Counted from the stretch's first letter, positions 26,240-35,007 are shown. The stretch is DNA of 64,000 nt from Pacificibacter marinus (GCF_900109555.1 NZ_FNZV01000001.1:186001-250000), one strand, 5' to 3'. Notes: generated from the letters alone by a model not told the origin. Translations and numbers: made by a program.

Positions 26240-27496
26240 TTAGACAAGCCTTGCCTTGAGCACATCAAGCGTTGGTGCGCTTTCTGCGGGCCCATACAGT
26301 GCCATCGCCGTGCGGCCTGTGCCCATCTGACTGATGAAATTGCGCACACCGTCGACGGTCACCGCGTCAATCTTTTCAACGGTTTCGGCCAGTGTCGGCA
26401 CCCGGTCCCAAATGCCGATCATCCGCGCATTGCGTTCGACCCGCGCGCTAGGGCTTTCAAGCCCCATCAAAAGACCCGCTTTGATTTGCGCACAAGCACG
26501 CATCACTTCGGCCTGAGACATGTCATCGGCAGAGCGTTTCAATTCATCCATGGTCAACTCGGTCAACTGCGCCACATCTTCCGCAGATGTGCCCGCATAG
26601 ATCGTCGTTGTGCCCGTGTCGGAATAGGCCCCGCTTTGCGCATAAATCGTATAGCACAGGCCCTTTTGTTCGCGAATGGATTGGAACAACCGCGAAGACA
26701 TACCACCGCCAAGTGCCGTGCTGGCGGCTTGGGCGATATAGATATCTTGGTCACGGTAGCTTGGCCCCTCAAAGGCTATGGCCACATGCACTTGTTCCAG
26801 CGTTTTATTCTTGCGAAATTCGCCGCCCACAAAGGTTGCGGGATCGGCGTGATCGCTGCCGTGGGCTGTCAAATGACCAAAGAGCTTTTCAGCCTCTGCC
26901 ACAATTTTATCGTGATCAACATTGCCAGCAGCCGACAAAACCATGCGCTCAGGCGAATAGTGTTCTTGCACAAATCCTGCAAGATCTTCCCGCGTGAACG
27001 CCCGAACACGCTCTTCAGGACCCAAAATCGTACGTCCGACCGCTTGATCGGGATAGGACACCTCTTGCAGCCAATCGAAAATAATATCATCTGGCGTGTC
27101 CAATGCTTGGCCGATTTCTTGCAAAATCACACCACGCTCGACTTCCAATTCACGCGCATCAAAAATCGGGTTCAGCACAATGTCGGCAATGACATCTAGC
27201 GCCAAAGGCACGTCTTCTTTCAAAACGCGTGCGTAATAGGCCGTCGTCTCGCGCGATGTATAGGCATTGAGATACCCACCCACATTTTCCAAAACTTCGG
27301 CAATTTCCAAAGGCGTACGGCGTGCCGTGCCTTTGAATGCCATGTGCTCTAGAAAGTGCGCGATGCCGTTTTGCTCTAGGCGTTCATGCCGCCCGCCCGC
27401 TTGGACCCAAACACCAATTGAGGCGCTTTCCATAGAGGGCATATGTTCGGTAACGATGCGCAGTCCATTGCTGAGCCGGTGTGTTTTGAGGCTCAA
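26240..27496 (-). CDS. M16-family zinc metallopeptidase (processing-peptidase type)
   Basis: 418 residues. The inverted zinc motif is HFLEH (47-51) followed by the distal Glu in LEVERGVILQEIGQ near 120-130. N-terminal VTEHMPSMESASIGVWVQAGGRHE is typical of the alphaproteobacterial proteins related to mitochondrial processing peptidase beta. The usual glycine-rich loop is seen in AQAASTALGGGMSSRLFQSIREQKGLCYTIYAQ. The start codon is TTG and overlaps the thrC stop (TTGA); AAGGAG is 9 bases upstream. It is conserved immediately after thrC in Rhodobacterales. Confidence 0.9.
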   Translation of the reverse strand: MSLKTHRLSNGLRIVTEHMPSMESASIGVWVQAGGRHERLEQNGIAHFLEHMAFKGTARRTPLEIAEVLENVGGYLNAYTSRETTAYYARVLKEDVPLALDVIADIVLNPIFDARELEVERGVILQEIGQALDTPDDIIFDWLQEVSYPDQAVGRTILGPEERVRAFTREDLAGFVQEHYSPERMVLSAAGNVDHDKIVAEAEKLFGHLTAHGSDHADPATFVGGEFRKNKTLEQVHVAIAFEGPSYRDQDIYIAQAASTALGGGMSSRLFQSIREQKGLCYTIYAQSGAYSDTGTTTIYAGTSAEDVAQLTELTMDELKRSADDMSQAEVMRACAQIKAGLLMGLESPSARVERNARMIGIWDRVPTLAETVEKIDAVTVDGVRNFISQMGTGRTAMALYGPAESAPTLDVLKARLV

Positions 27497-28875
27497 GAAA
27501 GGCGCTCCTTAACCAATGTTTTCAATACTTCAAGATCGTTCGGCACCACTGTAAACCGCTCGTCGCGATCAAATAGCCCCGCCATATGTGGGGGCAAGTC
27601 AGGGTGGATTCCGCAGGCCGCTTTGACCGCTGCAGGGAATTTCGCGGGGTGAGCCGTGGCCAATGTAATCATCGGCACCTCTGACAGGTGATCCTCCGCC
27701 ACTTTGACGCCAACTGCGGAATGCGGGCAGAGCACTTCGGTGGTGCGGATCTGCATATCTTTGATCGTGGCAGAGGTTTCATCCTCAGAGGCACGACCTG
27801 ACAAAAAGGTCTCGTTCAAGATTTGCATCGCCCCTTGGGAGATTTTAAATTCACCTGATTTCAGCTCGTCCATCAGTTGCGACACTGCGCCGCCATCACG
27901 CCCGTAAGCGTCAAACAAAGCGCGTTCAAAGTTGGATGACACTTGGATGTCCATTGAGGGCGACATGGATGGTGTCACGCCCTCTTTCGTGTAGGCACCC
28001 GTTAGCATCGTGCGGTGTAAGATGTCGTTTTGGTTGGTCGCGATCACCAAGTCTTTGATCGGCAGGCCCATTTTCTTGGCAATATAGCCCGCGAAGATGT
28101 CGCCAAAGTTGCCTGTCGGCACGGTGAATGACACGTCACGATGCGGTGCGCCGAGCGACACTGCAGATGAAAAATAGTACACAACCTGCGCCAAAACGCG
28201 GCCCCAGTTGATGGAATTGACAGCTGCCAATTTGACTGTGTCGCGAAAATCAATATCGGCGAACATATCTTTGAGGGCCGCTTGGCAATCGTCAAAATCG
28301 CCTTCAACCGCCAGCGCATGCACGTTGCTCTCGCTTGGCGTGGTCATCTGGCGACGCTGCACATCAGACACGCCGCCATGCGGGTACATGATGAACACAT
28401 CGACGTTGTCCAATCCTTTGAACGCTTCAATCGCGGCGGATCCTGTGTCGCCTGACGTTGCGCCAACAATAGTCACGCGATTGCCAGAGCGCGACAAAGC
28501 CGCTTGGAACATCTGGCCGATCAGTTGCATGGCAAAATCTTTGAACGCCAACGTCGGTCCGTGGAACAGTTCCAACAAGAAATGGTTGGGGCCAAGCTGC
28601 ACCAGCGGCGCGCGGGCATCGTGACCGAAACCTGTGTATGATTTCGCAATGATTTCTTTGAATTCGGCGTCGGTAAACGTCTCGCCGATAAAGGGCTTCA
28701 TCACCCGAAAAGCGATCTCTTCGTAGGATTGCCCTGCCAAAGCCGCGATGTCATCTGTCGACATCGTTGGGATGGTTTCAGGCACATACAGTCCGCCGTC
28801 AGAGGCTAAACCAGTGAGCATTGCATCTTCGAAAGACAAAGCGGGCGCGGTGCCGCGTGTAGAAATATATCGCAT
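27493..28875 (-). CDS. thrC: Threonine synthase
   Basis: 460 residues, PLP enzyme. MRYISTRGTAPALSFEDAMLTGLASDGGLYVPETIP is the family N-terminus and FHGPTLAFKDFAMQ carries the PLP lysine (Lys112). VGATSGDTGSAAIEAFKG binds the phosphate. It converts O-phosphohomoserine to threonine. It is followed by the M16 gene with a 4-base overlap and is 26 bp after SURF1, so it may be transcribed with the cytochrome oxidase genes. Confidence 0.96.
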   Translation of the reverse strand: MRYISTRGTAPALSFEDAMLTGLASDGGLYVPETIPTMSTDDIAALAGQSYEEIAFRVMKPFIGETFTDAEFKEIIAKSYTGFGHDARAPLVQLGPNHFLLELFHGPTLAFKDFAMQLIGQMFQAALSRSGNRVTIVGATSGDTGSAAIEAFKGLDNVDVFIMYPHGGVSDVQRRQMTTPSESNVHALAVEGDFDDCQAALKDMFADIDFRDTVKLAAVNSINWGRVLAQVVYYFSSAVSLGAPHRDVSFTVPTGNFGDIFAGYIAKKMGLPIKDLVIATNQNDILHRTMLTGAYTKEGVTPSMSPSMDIQVSSNFERALFDAYGRDGGAVSQLMDELKSGEFKISQGAMQILNETFLSGRASEDETSATIKDMQIRTTEVLCPHSAVGVKVAEDHLSEVPMITLATAHPAKFPAAVKAACGIHPDLPPHMAGLFDRDERFTVVPNDLEVLKTLVKERLS

Positions 28876-28901
28876 GGGGCCCTATCAGAGTTGGGATCGC
28901 G

Positions 28902-29570
28902 TTAAACTGTTCGGGTTTTGATACGCCACAGAAGGAAGAGTGTCATCCCAAACCAGACAAATGCCAATGAAAACCACGTGATTGCATAGCCAAGGTGATC
29001 ATTTTTGATCCCCGTGATGCCGACAGGCATGGCCTCAACCCCTTGACCCGTGTCCGCGCGCGCGACAATCAGCACTTCGGACGTGTCCAAAACTGTCGCC
29101 ATCTCTGCAATATCACGACCAAACCAAATGTTCTTGACCATGTCCGGTTCGGGGGTGGAGCTGTTCATATCATCGGGCCAATGCAGATTGCCGATGATCG
29201 TCGCGGGGCCACTGGGGCGAAAGGTGTCTTTGGCATCTGGTTTGATAAACCCACGATCCAACAAAACCCGCCGTCCGTCGTCCAATTCAAACGGGGCGAT
29301 CACACGGTAGCCTGCGCCGATTTGCAAACGCGACACCAGCACATGCAGTTCCTCTTGCCCGATGGTGCCAGACGCCGTGACAGGCATGTATTTCATATCC
29401 GTCGAAATCATAGCGGGCAAAGGCACGGGGTCCGCTGATATTTCGGCGGTGATTTCGGCCAAGACGCCCTCTTTCCACGCCAAACGTTGGACCTGCCATG
29501 TGCCAAGCCACAGCAAAATAGCGATACCAACAACTCCGATGAGAATCGGAACAATCATGCGTTTTATCAT
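28902..29570 (-). CDS. SURF1 family cytochrome oxidase biogenesis protein
   Basis: 222 residues, with a membrane helix near each end (about 8-25 and 195-215). Between them, WQVQRLAWKEGVLAEI, RVLLDRGFIKPDAKDTFRPSG and the closing GYAITWFSLAFVWFGMTLFLLWR are SURF1 features. SURF1 helps haem a insertion into subunit I of aa3 oxidase. Here it lies downstream of ctaE with a 98-bp gap that has a hairpin. In many Rhodobacterales a DUF983 gene lies between ctaE and SURF1; it is absent here. Confidence 0.9.
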   Translation of the reverse strand: MIKRMIVPILIGVVGIAILLWLGTWQVQRLAWKEGVLAEITAEISADPVPLPAMISTDMKYMPVTASGTIGQEELHVLVSRLQIGAGYRVIAPFELDDGRRVLLDRGFIKPDAKDTFRPSGPATIIGNLHWPDDMNSSTPEPDMVKNIWFGRDIAEMATVLDTSEVLIVARADTGQGVEAMPVGITGIKNDHLGYAITWFSLAFVWFGMTLFLLWRIKTRTV

Positions 29571-29592
29571 GGGACGACTTTCTGAAATGCAT

Positions 29593-29617
29593 AAGGGCGC
29601 AGCAATGCCACGCCCTT
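29593..29617. repeat. Inverted repeat (hairpin) between ctaE and SURF1
   Basis: AAGGGCG and CGCCCTT are perfectly complementary with an 11-base spacer. The T-run (GTTTTTT) follows it on the plus strand, whereas the genes here are read from the minus strand. In the mRNA it would be a hairpin without a following U-tract, so it may stabilise the ctaE 3' end or partially attenuate readthrough rather than act as a full terminator. Confidence 0.5.
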
Positions 29618-29668
29618 GTTTTTTATCTCGTGTTTTGTGCCAAAGTCAAAGCCGCAGCACAGGGGGAT

Positions 29669-30472
29669 TTATTGACCCCAGATGTAGACGGCGACGAACA
29701 AGAAGAGCCAAACAACATCCACAAAGTGCCAGTACCAAGCTGCCGCTTCAAAGCCGATGTGATCATCAGGTGTGAAGTCGCCCTTGATTGCGCGGATCAA
29801 ACAGATGGTTAGGAAAATCGTCCCAACCAACACGTGGAACCCGTGAAAGCCTGTTGCCATAAAGAAGGCGCCGTAAAAGAACTCGCCGCCAAATGTCCAA
29901 CCTTCGTGGACCAGCAATTCGTAGTATTCATACGCTTGGAACATTGTGAACACAGCGCCAAAGCCAACACCGATGGCCAGACCAGCCACCAAGTCTTTGC
30001 GGATGTTGCCGTGGACCAAAGCATGGTGTGCCCAAGTGACCGCACAGCCAGACAAGAGCAACAACAAGGTGTTGATCAATGGCAGGTGAAACGCATCAAC
30101 AGGGATAATTTCAGGTTTAAGGTATTCTGTGCCCGCATATTCATACATCGGGAAGATTGCATTTTTGAAAAATGCCCAGAACCAAACCACAAAGAACATA
30201 ACTTCGGACATGATGAACATGATGAAGCCATAACGCAGACCGATGCGCACAACGGGTGTGTGATCGCCCGCTTTGTTTTCCAAAATCGTTTCGCGCCACC
30301 AAGCCCACATCACGTAGAGCACAGCAACGAAACCGATAAGGAACATCCAAGGCGAATCTTTGGCCATCCATATGACCGCGCCAAAGAACATGACAAAGGC
30401 TGCGATGCCGCCCAAAAGCGGTTTCGAGGATGGTGGCAAGATGTGATAATCGTGGTTCTTTACGTGAGCCAT
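29669..30472 (-). CDS. ctaE: Cytochrome c oxidase subunit III
   Basis: 267 residues with seven predicted membrane helices. [15 protein letters not shown] is the family N-terminus. Diagnostic stretches: [41 protein letters not shown]-like [20 protein letters not shown] and [12 protein letters not shown], ending [19 protein letters not shown]. It is part of the aa3-type oxidase with subunits I and II; subunit I is not in this window, as is common in Rhodobacterales. Confidence 0.95.
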   Translation of the reverse strand: MAHVKNHDYHILPPSSKPLLGGIAAFVMFFGAVIWMAKDSPWMFLIGFVAVLYVMWAWWRETILENKAGDHTPVVRIGLRYGFIMFIMSEVMFFVVWFWAFFKNAIFPMYEYAGTEYLKPEIIPVDAFHLPLINTLLLLLSGCAVTWAHHALVHGNIRKDLVAGLAIGVGFGAVFTMFQAYEYYELLVHEGWTFGGEFFYGAFFMATGFHGFHVLVGTIFLTICLIRAIKGDFTPDDHIGFEAAAWYWHFVDVVWLFLFVAVYIWGQ

Positions 30473-30514
30473 AGTATTGCGTCCCTCTCCCTTGGGGTAT
30501 TTTCCCTAATGGGT

Positions 30515-31096
30515 TCAGTTGAGATCAGTAGCCGTTGAAAAATCGCTTTGCAAAGCAGCAAGTTCCGTGGGCAGATCGGTTTCGTAGAATGTATACGACA
30601 AAGTGATGCGATGTACATATTTCGCGTCACGGTCGGTGGTGATTTCGGGGTCCACATAAAAGGTGACAGGCATCATCACGGTCTCTCCGGGTTGAAGCAC
30701 CTGTTCTGTGAAACAAAAACAATCGATTTTGGTGAAAAATCCGCCAGCCTCATAGGGAGCAACATTGTAAGACGCAGTCCCCGCGATCACGCGGTCAGTG
30801 GGGTTGTGCGCCTCATAAAAAGCCAGGCCGGTCTCGCCGATCCGCAATTCCATCTCGCGCACGTCAGGTTTGAATTCCCATGGCATGGACGGGTCTGTGT
30901 TGGCATCAAAACGGATTTTGATGGTTTCATCCAAAATCACATCCGAGCCTGCGTCAGCTTCCAGCGTGGTCCCACCAAATCCTGTTACAGCGCAAAACCA
31001 GCTATAGAACGGGACAGAGGCCCAAGCGAAACCACCCATCAAAACAACAACACCAACCAGTGTTGCCGCCGTTTTTTGTGGACCTTGCAGTGCCAT
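30515..31096 (-). CDS. ctaG: Cytochrome c oxidase assembly protein CtaG (Cox11)
   Basis: 193 residues, one membrane helix at about 12-30 and a periplasmic domain. Cox11 features: VPFYSWFCAVTGFGGT, FEAHN-type region FYEAHNPTDRVIAGTASYNVAPYEAGGFFTKIDCFCFTEQVLQPGE with the copper-binding CFCF pair, and MPVTFYVDPEI. It delivers copper to the CuB site of subunit I. Its ATG overlaps the small upstream gene's stop (TAATG). Confidence 0.95.
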   Translation of the reverse strand: MALQGPQKTAATLVGVVVLMGGFAWASVPFYSWFCAVTGFGGTTLEADAGSDVILDETIKIRFDANTDPSMPWEFKPDVREMELRIGETGLAFYEAHNPTDRVIAGTASYNVAPYEAGGFFTKIDCFCFTEQVLQPGETVMMPVTFYVDPEITTDRDAKYVHRITLSYTFYETDLPTELAALQSDFSTATDLN

Positions 31097-31260
31097 TATT
31101 CATGCGCTCCTGCGCTACCGACATTGCTTACATCAACTGTGGTGACTTTCACCACGGTGAGGCCAAGGATCAGCACAACAAAAAGGCCAAGCACAAGAGC
31201 AAGCCCGACATTGCGCGATTTACGCCGCGTGTGCAGTTCGTGAAGTTTGGTGATCGCCAT
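31096..31260 (-). CDS. 54-residue membrane protein in the cytochrome oxidase cluster
   Basis: A 55-codon frame runs from ATG at 31260 to TAA at 31096. Translation begins [18 protein letters not shown] and continues with a single hydrophobic helix (about residues 19-38) and ends VGSAGAHE. The basic N-terminus before the helix suggests N-in topology. It begins immediately after the ctaB stop (TAAATG) and its stop overlaps the ctaG ATG by one base, strong evidence of a real, translationally coupled gene. Similar short frames sit between ctaB and ctaG in Paracoccus and Rhodobacter. Function unknown; likely an assembly helper. Confidence 0.82.
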   Translation of the reverse strand: MAITKLHELHTRRKSRNVGLALVLGLFVVLILGLTVVKVTTVDVSNVGSAGAHE

Positions 31261-32211
31261 TTAGAAAGGTCCCCCAATGCCCATGCCACCCAAAAGGCCG
31301 CTGAGCATAGCGTCAAACATAAGCGCGGTGAAATGCGCGAAAAGATAAACCAACGAGAGCTTAAAGAAAGATCGCTCTGTTTTGAAATTATCCGCCTTTG
31401 ACGCCGCATCATCGCGCCGCCAAATCTTTACAGCACCGACGATAAACAAAGCGTTCATCACAACAAATGCGACAAGATAGCACCAGCCCGCGATAGACGT
31501 GAACAACAACGCGCCTGCTGTTATGGCCAGGATCAGCGTGTACACAAGAATATGATTGCGAGTCGAACGCGTGCCATGGGTTACAGGCAGCATCGGCACC
31601 TTAGCTTTGTCGTAATCGGAATTCATGAACAGGGCCAAAGCCCAGAAATGGGGTGGCGTCCACATGAACGTCAGGGCGAACATCAAACAACTGGTCAAGG
31701 TGATGTCACCCGTCACGACAGCCCAACCGATCATCGGGGGAAACGCGCCAGCGGCCCCACCAATCACGATGTTTTGCGGTGTCGAGCGTTTCAGCCACAT
31801 GGTGTAAACCACAGCATAGAAAAAGATCGTAAAGGCCAAAAGCCCTGCCGCGACCCAGTTTGAGGCCAACCCCAACATGACCACAGAAAAAGCAGACAGG
31901 GTCACACCAATGGCAAACGCTTCGCCCTCAGACACTTTGCCTGCGGGAATAGGCCGGCCTTTGGTGCGCTTCATCACGCGGTCGATGTCGGCGTCATACC
32001 ACATGTTCAAAGCGCCAGAGGCCCCGCCTCCGATGGCAATGCACAAGATCGAAAAGAACGCCACAAACGGATGCACAGTTCCCGGTGCCACGATCAATCC
32101 GACCATTGCGGTGAACACGACAAGCGACATGACACGTGGCTTCAACAAGGCAAAGAAATCGCCAAATCCTGCTTCACGGTCGTCTTCAAGTATGATCGTT
32201 GCGTCGGTCAT
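31261..32211 (-). CDS. ctaB: Protohaem IX farnesyltransferase (haem O synthase)
   Basis: 316 residues, UbiA superfamily with about eight or nine membrane helices. The first Asp-rich motif is NMWYDADIDRVMKRTKGRPIPAG (about 88-110), diagnostic for CtaB/CyoE, and the second aspartate region is NSDYDKAKVPMLPVTHG. It adds farnesyl to haem B to make haem O, the precursor of haem A. The N-terminus starts with DFFALLKPRVMSLVVF. It is between ctaC and the small gene on the same strand. Confidence 0.95.
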   Translation of the reverse strand: MTDATIILEDDREAGFGDFFALLKPRVMSLVVFTAMVGLIVAPGTVHPFVAFFSILCIAIGGGASGALNMWYDADIDRVMKRTKGRPIPAGKVSEGEAFAIGVTLSAFSVVMLGLASNWVAAGLLAFTIFFYAVVYTMWLKRSTPQNIVIGGAAGAFPPMIGWAVVTGDITLTSCLMFALTFMWTPPHFWALALFMNSDYDKAKVPMLPVTHGTRSTRNHILVYTLILAITAGALLFTSIAGWCYLVAFVVMNALFIVGAVKIWRRDDAASKADNFKTERSFFKLSLVYLFAHFTALMFDAMLSGLLGGMGIGGPF

Positions 32212-32338
32212 TCGGGTGCCTTACTGGAGTGCCGCTGCGCCAAAGACAAATCTGGGCTGCGCGCCTGTTGGGTAGAATTAGCTCATTTGACAGGCGGGGC
32301 GATATGAATCGCCCGCGCCCTGATGTCGCACAGTGTGC

Positions 32339-33205
32339 TTATTGAACAGATGCCAATTGGATCAGCTCAGGTGTTGTGCCTTCGAGTGACGCAAATTCTT
32401 CTTTCGCGCCAGCCAACCAAGCATCGTAATCTTCTTGCGATACAACTTTCACAGTGATCGGCATAAACGCGTGGTCTTTGCCGCAAAGCTCAGAACACTG
32501 ACCAAAGAAGGTGCCCGTTTTTTCTGCTTTGAACCAAAGTTCTGCCACACGGCCAGGCACCGCATCTTGTTTCACGCCAAACGCTGGGATCGTCCAAGAG
32601 TGGATTACATCCGCGCCGGTTACGCCCATGACGACTGTTTTGCCAACAGGCACAACAACGGCCGTGTCTGTCGCGAGCAAGTAAAAGCTTTGGTCGTAAC
32701 CGTATTCAGCCAACTCATCACGCTCAAGCTTGTAGCTGTCAAAGCCAAAACCTTCGTCAACATATTCGTAGCCCCAGTACCATTGGTACCCTGTGACCTT
32801 GATGTACATGTCGCCTTCTGGAATTTCTTGTTGCTTGAACAACACTGGCAAAGAAAACGCGCCAATCACAGCCAGAACAAGAATAGGCACGATCGTCCAT
32901 GCAATCTCGATAGGCGTGTTGTGCGTAAAGGTCTGTGGCTCGGCGTTTGTTTTGCGGTTGTAGCGGATCATCACCCAAGCCATCAAAGCGCAAACAAATA
33001 ATACAATAAGACCAGTGATCCAAAGCAGCAGGTGGTCGAGCCCCTGCAAATCACGGGCCAGTTCAGTGGCCGCAGGTTGAAAACCCATTTTTCCATCAAC
33101 GGGCGCGCCCAGCAATTCACCCGCTTGCTGTGCCATGGCGGCACCGGAAACGGTGGTGGCTAAAACTGTGGCGGCAAGGCCGGACAAAAAGCGTTCTGTG
33201 CGCAT
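32339..33205 (-). CDS. ctaC: Cytochrome c oxidase subunit II
   Basis: 288 residues. Signal peptide (cleavage likely after AMAQ, about 25), two membrane helices (about 57-82 and 102-124) and the periplasmic CuA domain. CuA ligands seen: His202 (HSWTIP), Cys237, Glu239, Cys241, His245 and Met248. The electron-entry motif QWYWGYEY is at 141-148. It accepts electrons from cytochrome c. It is the first gene of the oxidase cluster; 177 bp separate it from the divergent tldD and hold an FNR-type site. Confidence 0.96.
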   Translation of the reverse strand: MRTERFLSGLAATVLATTVSGAAMAQQAGELLGAPVDGKMGFQPAATELARDLQGLDHLLLWITGLIVLFVCALMAWVMIRYNRKTNAEPQTFTHNTPIEIAWTIVPILVLAVIGAFSLPVLFKQQEIPEGDMYIKVTGYQWYWGYEYVDEGFGFDSYKLERDELAEYGYDQSFYLLATDTAVVVPVGKTVVMGVTGADVIHSWTIPAFGVKQDAVPGRVAELWFKAEKTGTFFGQCSELCGKDHAFMPITVKVVSQEDYDAWLAGAKEEFASLEGTTPELIQLASVQ

Positions 33206-33349
33206 GTTTTTTTCCCATTTCGCAAGCGCAACAGTGATATGTGCGCCGCAGTGCCCGAAGATCGGACGAATTTCGTTTGAGTCTTACCCACCAAAAACCA
33301 TATTAGGCCCGATGGAACAAGAATTCTGCGTCGCCATTGACCGTGTTTT

Positions 33350-33363
33350 TTGATTTAGATCAA
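33350..33363. promoter_or_regulatory. Perfect FNR/FnrL-type binding site
   Basis: TTGATTTAGATCAA matches the FNR consensus TTGAT-N4-ATCAA exactly. It lies in the ctaC-tldD divergent region, 145 bp upstream of the ctaC start and 20 bp upstream of the tldD start. FnrL-type regulators control aerobic oxidases in Rhodobacter species, so control of ctaC by oxygen is plausible. Its place so near the tldD start would suit repression of tldD instead. Confidence 0.6.
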
Positions 33364-33382
33364 GTCCCCAAGGAGAAAATAG

Positions 33383-34804
33383 ATGCCAACGAGACGTTTT
33401 GACCCATTCGAGACCCTGTTGGATCAGGCTCAAGCCCTTTCCATTCTGCAAAATGCGACAGCAGGTGCCGATGATGGCGAACTTTTCTTTGAACGGCGCA
33501 CATCCGAGGGCCTCGTTTTAGATGACGGGCGAATCCGTAACGCCACTTATGACGCATCCGAGGGATTCGGTCTACGTGCTGTGCGCGGTGAAACCGCAGG
33601 ATACGCCCATTCGACCGAAATTTCCGAATCGTCGCTCATGCGCGCAGCTGAAACCGCGCGTTTGGCCGTGGGCGATGGCGGCGGCACGCTGGCCGATGCC
33701 CCGCGCGCCACAAATGTCAAACTCTACACCGATGAAAACCCGATGGACGGCGCCGCCTTTGAAGTCAAAATCGACACGCTCAAAGAAATCGACGATTTCC
33801 TGCGCAGCCTAGATCCACGTGTGGTGCAAGTCACCGCCTCAATCGCTGCCTCACACCAAGAGGTGTTAATTTTACGCCCCGAAGGCACGCTTGTCTCAGA
33901 TCAACGCCCGATGGCGCGGCTCAATATTTCCGTCATCGTCGACAAAGATGGCCGTCGCGAAAGTGGTTCTGCGGGCGGCGGCGGGCGCACGGGGCTGCTC
34001 GGCATGCTCAGCCCTGATCACTGGAAATCAATCGCGCGCGAAGCCCTGCGTATAGCCTGCGTCAACCTAGAAGCCGTCCCTGCCCCAGCTGGCGTCATGG
34101 ATGTGGTGCTTGGCAACGGCTGGCCCGGCATTTTGTTGCACGAAGCCATCGGCCACGGGCTTGAGGGGGATTTTAACCGCAAAAAAACCTCAGCCTTCGC
34201 GGGCCTCATGGGGCAACAAATCGCGGCCAAAGGCGTCACTGTTTTGGATGATGGCACGATCCCTGATCGGCGTGGCTCTATTTCCGTCGACGACGAAGGC
34301 ACGCCCAGCGCGAAAAACACATTGATCGAAGACGGTATTCTTGTCGGCTACATGCAAGATCGTCAAAACGCACGCCTGATGGGCGTCGATGCCACCGGAA
34401 ACGGGCGGCGCGAAAGCTATGCGCACACCCCCATGCCACGCATGACCAACACCTATATGCTCGGTGGTGACACGCCCCCCGAAGATATCGTCGCAAACCT
34501 CAAAGACGGTATCTATGCGGTTGGGTTTGGTGGCGGACAAGTTGATATCACCAACGGAAAATTCGTGTTTTCGTGTACTGAAGCCTACCAAGTTAAAAAC
34601 GGCATGATTGGCGCACCGGTGAAAGGCGCGACACTGATTGGCGATGGAGCCACGGCGTTGAAACACATCCGTGCCTTGGGCAACGATATGGCGCTTGATC
34701 CTGGCATGGGCAACTGTGGCAAAGCTGGTCAATGGGTGCCCGTTGGCGTTGGACAGCCCACAACGATGATCAGCGAATTGACCGTAGGTGGCTCGGCCAC
34801 TTAA
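33383..34804 (+). CDS. tldD: TldD metalloprotease subunit
   Basis: 473 residues. The zinc motif is HEAIGHGLEGD (His253 to Asp263). LYTDENPMDGAAFEVKIDTL and ARLNISVIVDKDGRRESGSAGGGGRTG are typical of TldD, and KGVTVLDDGTIPDRRGSISVDDEGTPS and VGFGGGQVDITNGKFVFSCTEAY mark the C-terminal part. With TldE (not in window) it degrades small unfolded peptides and processes some ribosomal peptides. AGGAG precedes the ATG by 8 nt. Confidence 0.95.
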   Translation: MPTRRFDPFETLLDQAQALSILQNATAGADDGELFFERRTSEGLVLDDGRIRNATYDASEGFGLRAVRGETAGYAHSTEISESSLMRAAETARLAVGDGGGTLADAPRATNVKLYTDENPMDGAAFEVKIDTLKEIDDFLRSLDPRVVQVTASIAASHQEVLILRPEGTLVSDQRPMARLNISVIVDKDGRRESGSAGGGGRTGLLGMLSPDHWKSIAREALRIACVNLEAVPAPAGVMDVVLGNGWPGILLHEAIGHGLEGDFNRKKTSAFAGLMGQQIAAKGVTVLDDGTIPDRRGSISVDDEGTPSAKNTLIEDGILVGYMQDRQNARLMGVDATGNGRRESYAHTPMPRMTNTYMLGGDTPPEDIVANLKDGIYAVGFGGGQVDITNGKFVFSCTEAYQVKNGMIGAPVKGATLIGDGATALKHIRALGNDMALDPGMGNCGKAGQWVPVGVGQPTTMISELTVGGSAT

Positions 34805-34820
34805 CCCCAATAAAGGTTAA
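34801..34820. repeat. Inverted repeat TTAACC-N8-GGTTAA at the 3' end of tldD
   Basis: TTAACCCCAATAAAGGTTAA spans the tldD stop codon and has perfect 6-bp arms. TTAACC is the half-site of CtrA in Alphaproteobacteria, but the spacing (TTAA-N12-TTAA) differs from the classical N7. It is about 230 bp upstream of dprA. Confidence 0.35.
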
Positions 34821-34863
34821 CGTGATCCCTGCCGATGTTGGAACGATATAAGTAAATGTAAGC

Positions 34864-34889
34864 AAAAGGCGGTCTTTGGGCCGCCTTTT
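34864..34889 (+). terminator. Rho-independent terminator after tldD
   Basis: AAAAGGCGG pairs perfectly with CCGCCTTTT around an 8-base loop; the T-run is within the stem's 3' arm. Confidence 0.8.
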
Positions 34890-34984
34890 GGCTGTCGTCT
34901 TGCAATTCAGACGGCGTAATTTGCACCTAAAACACTGAAAACAACGCAAATGCAGCCAAATTCAATAAATTTGAGGGTTTATCA

Positions 34985-35007
34985 GTAACGGTAACGGGTC
35001 GTTAACC
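34985..35007 (+). promoter_or_regulatory. Candidate regulatory site upstream of dprA (TAACGG repeats and GTTAACC)
   Basis: Two tandem TAACGG units are followed, after a short gap, by CGTTAACC, so the region holds direct and inverted copies of TAACG plus a TTAACC CtrA-like half-site, 46 bp before the dprA start. In Rhodobacter capsulatus dprA belongs to the CtrA-dependent competence/gene-transfer-agent regulon, which makes such a site reasonable. It is one half-site only. Confidence 0.3.

Noticed and set aside
26486-27199. 237-codon plus-strand open frame inside the M16 peptidase gene
   Set aside because: It is antisense to a gene with a complete zinc motif and conserved neighbours; the translated product shows no domain.
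29834-30538. 234-codon plus-strand open frame across cytochrome oxidase subunit III
   Set aside because: Antisense to a certain gene; His-rich translation typical of shadow frames.
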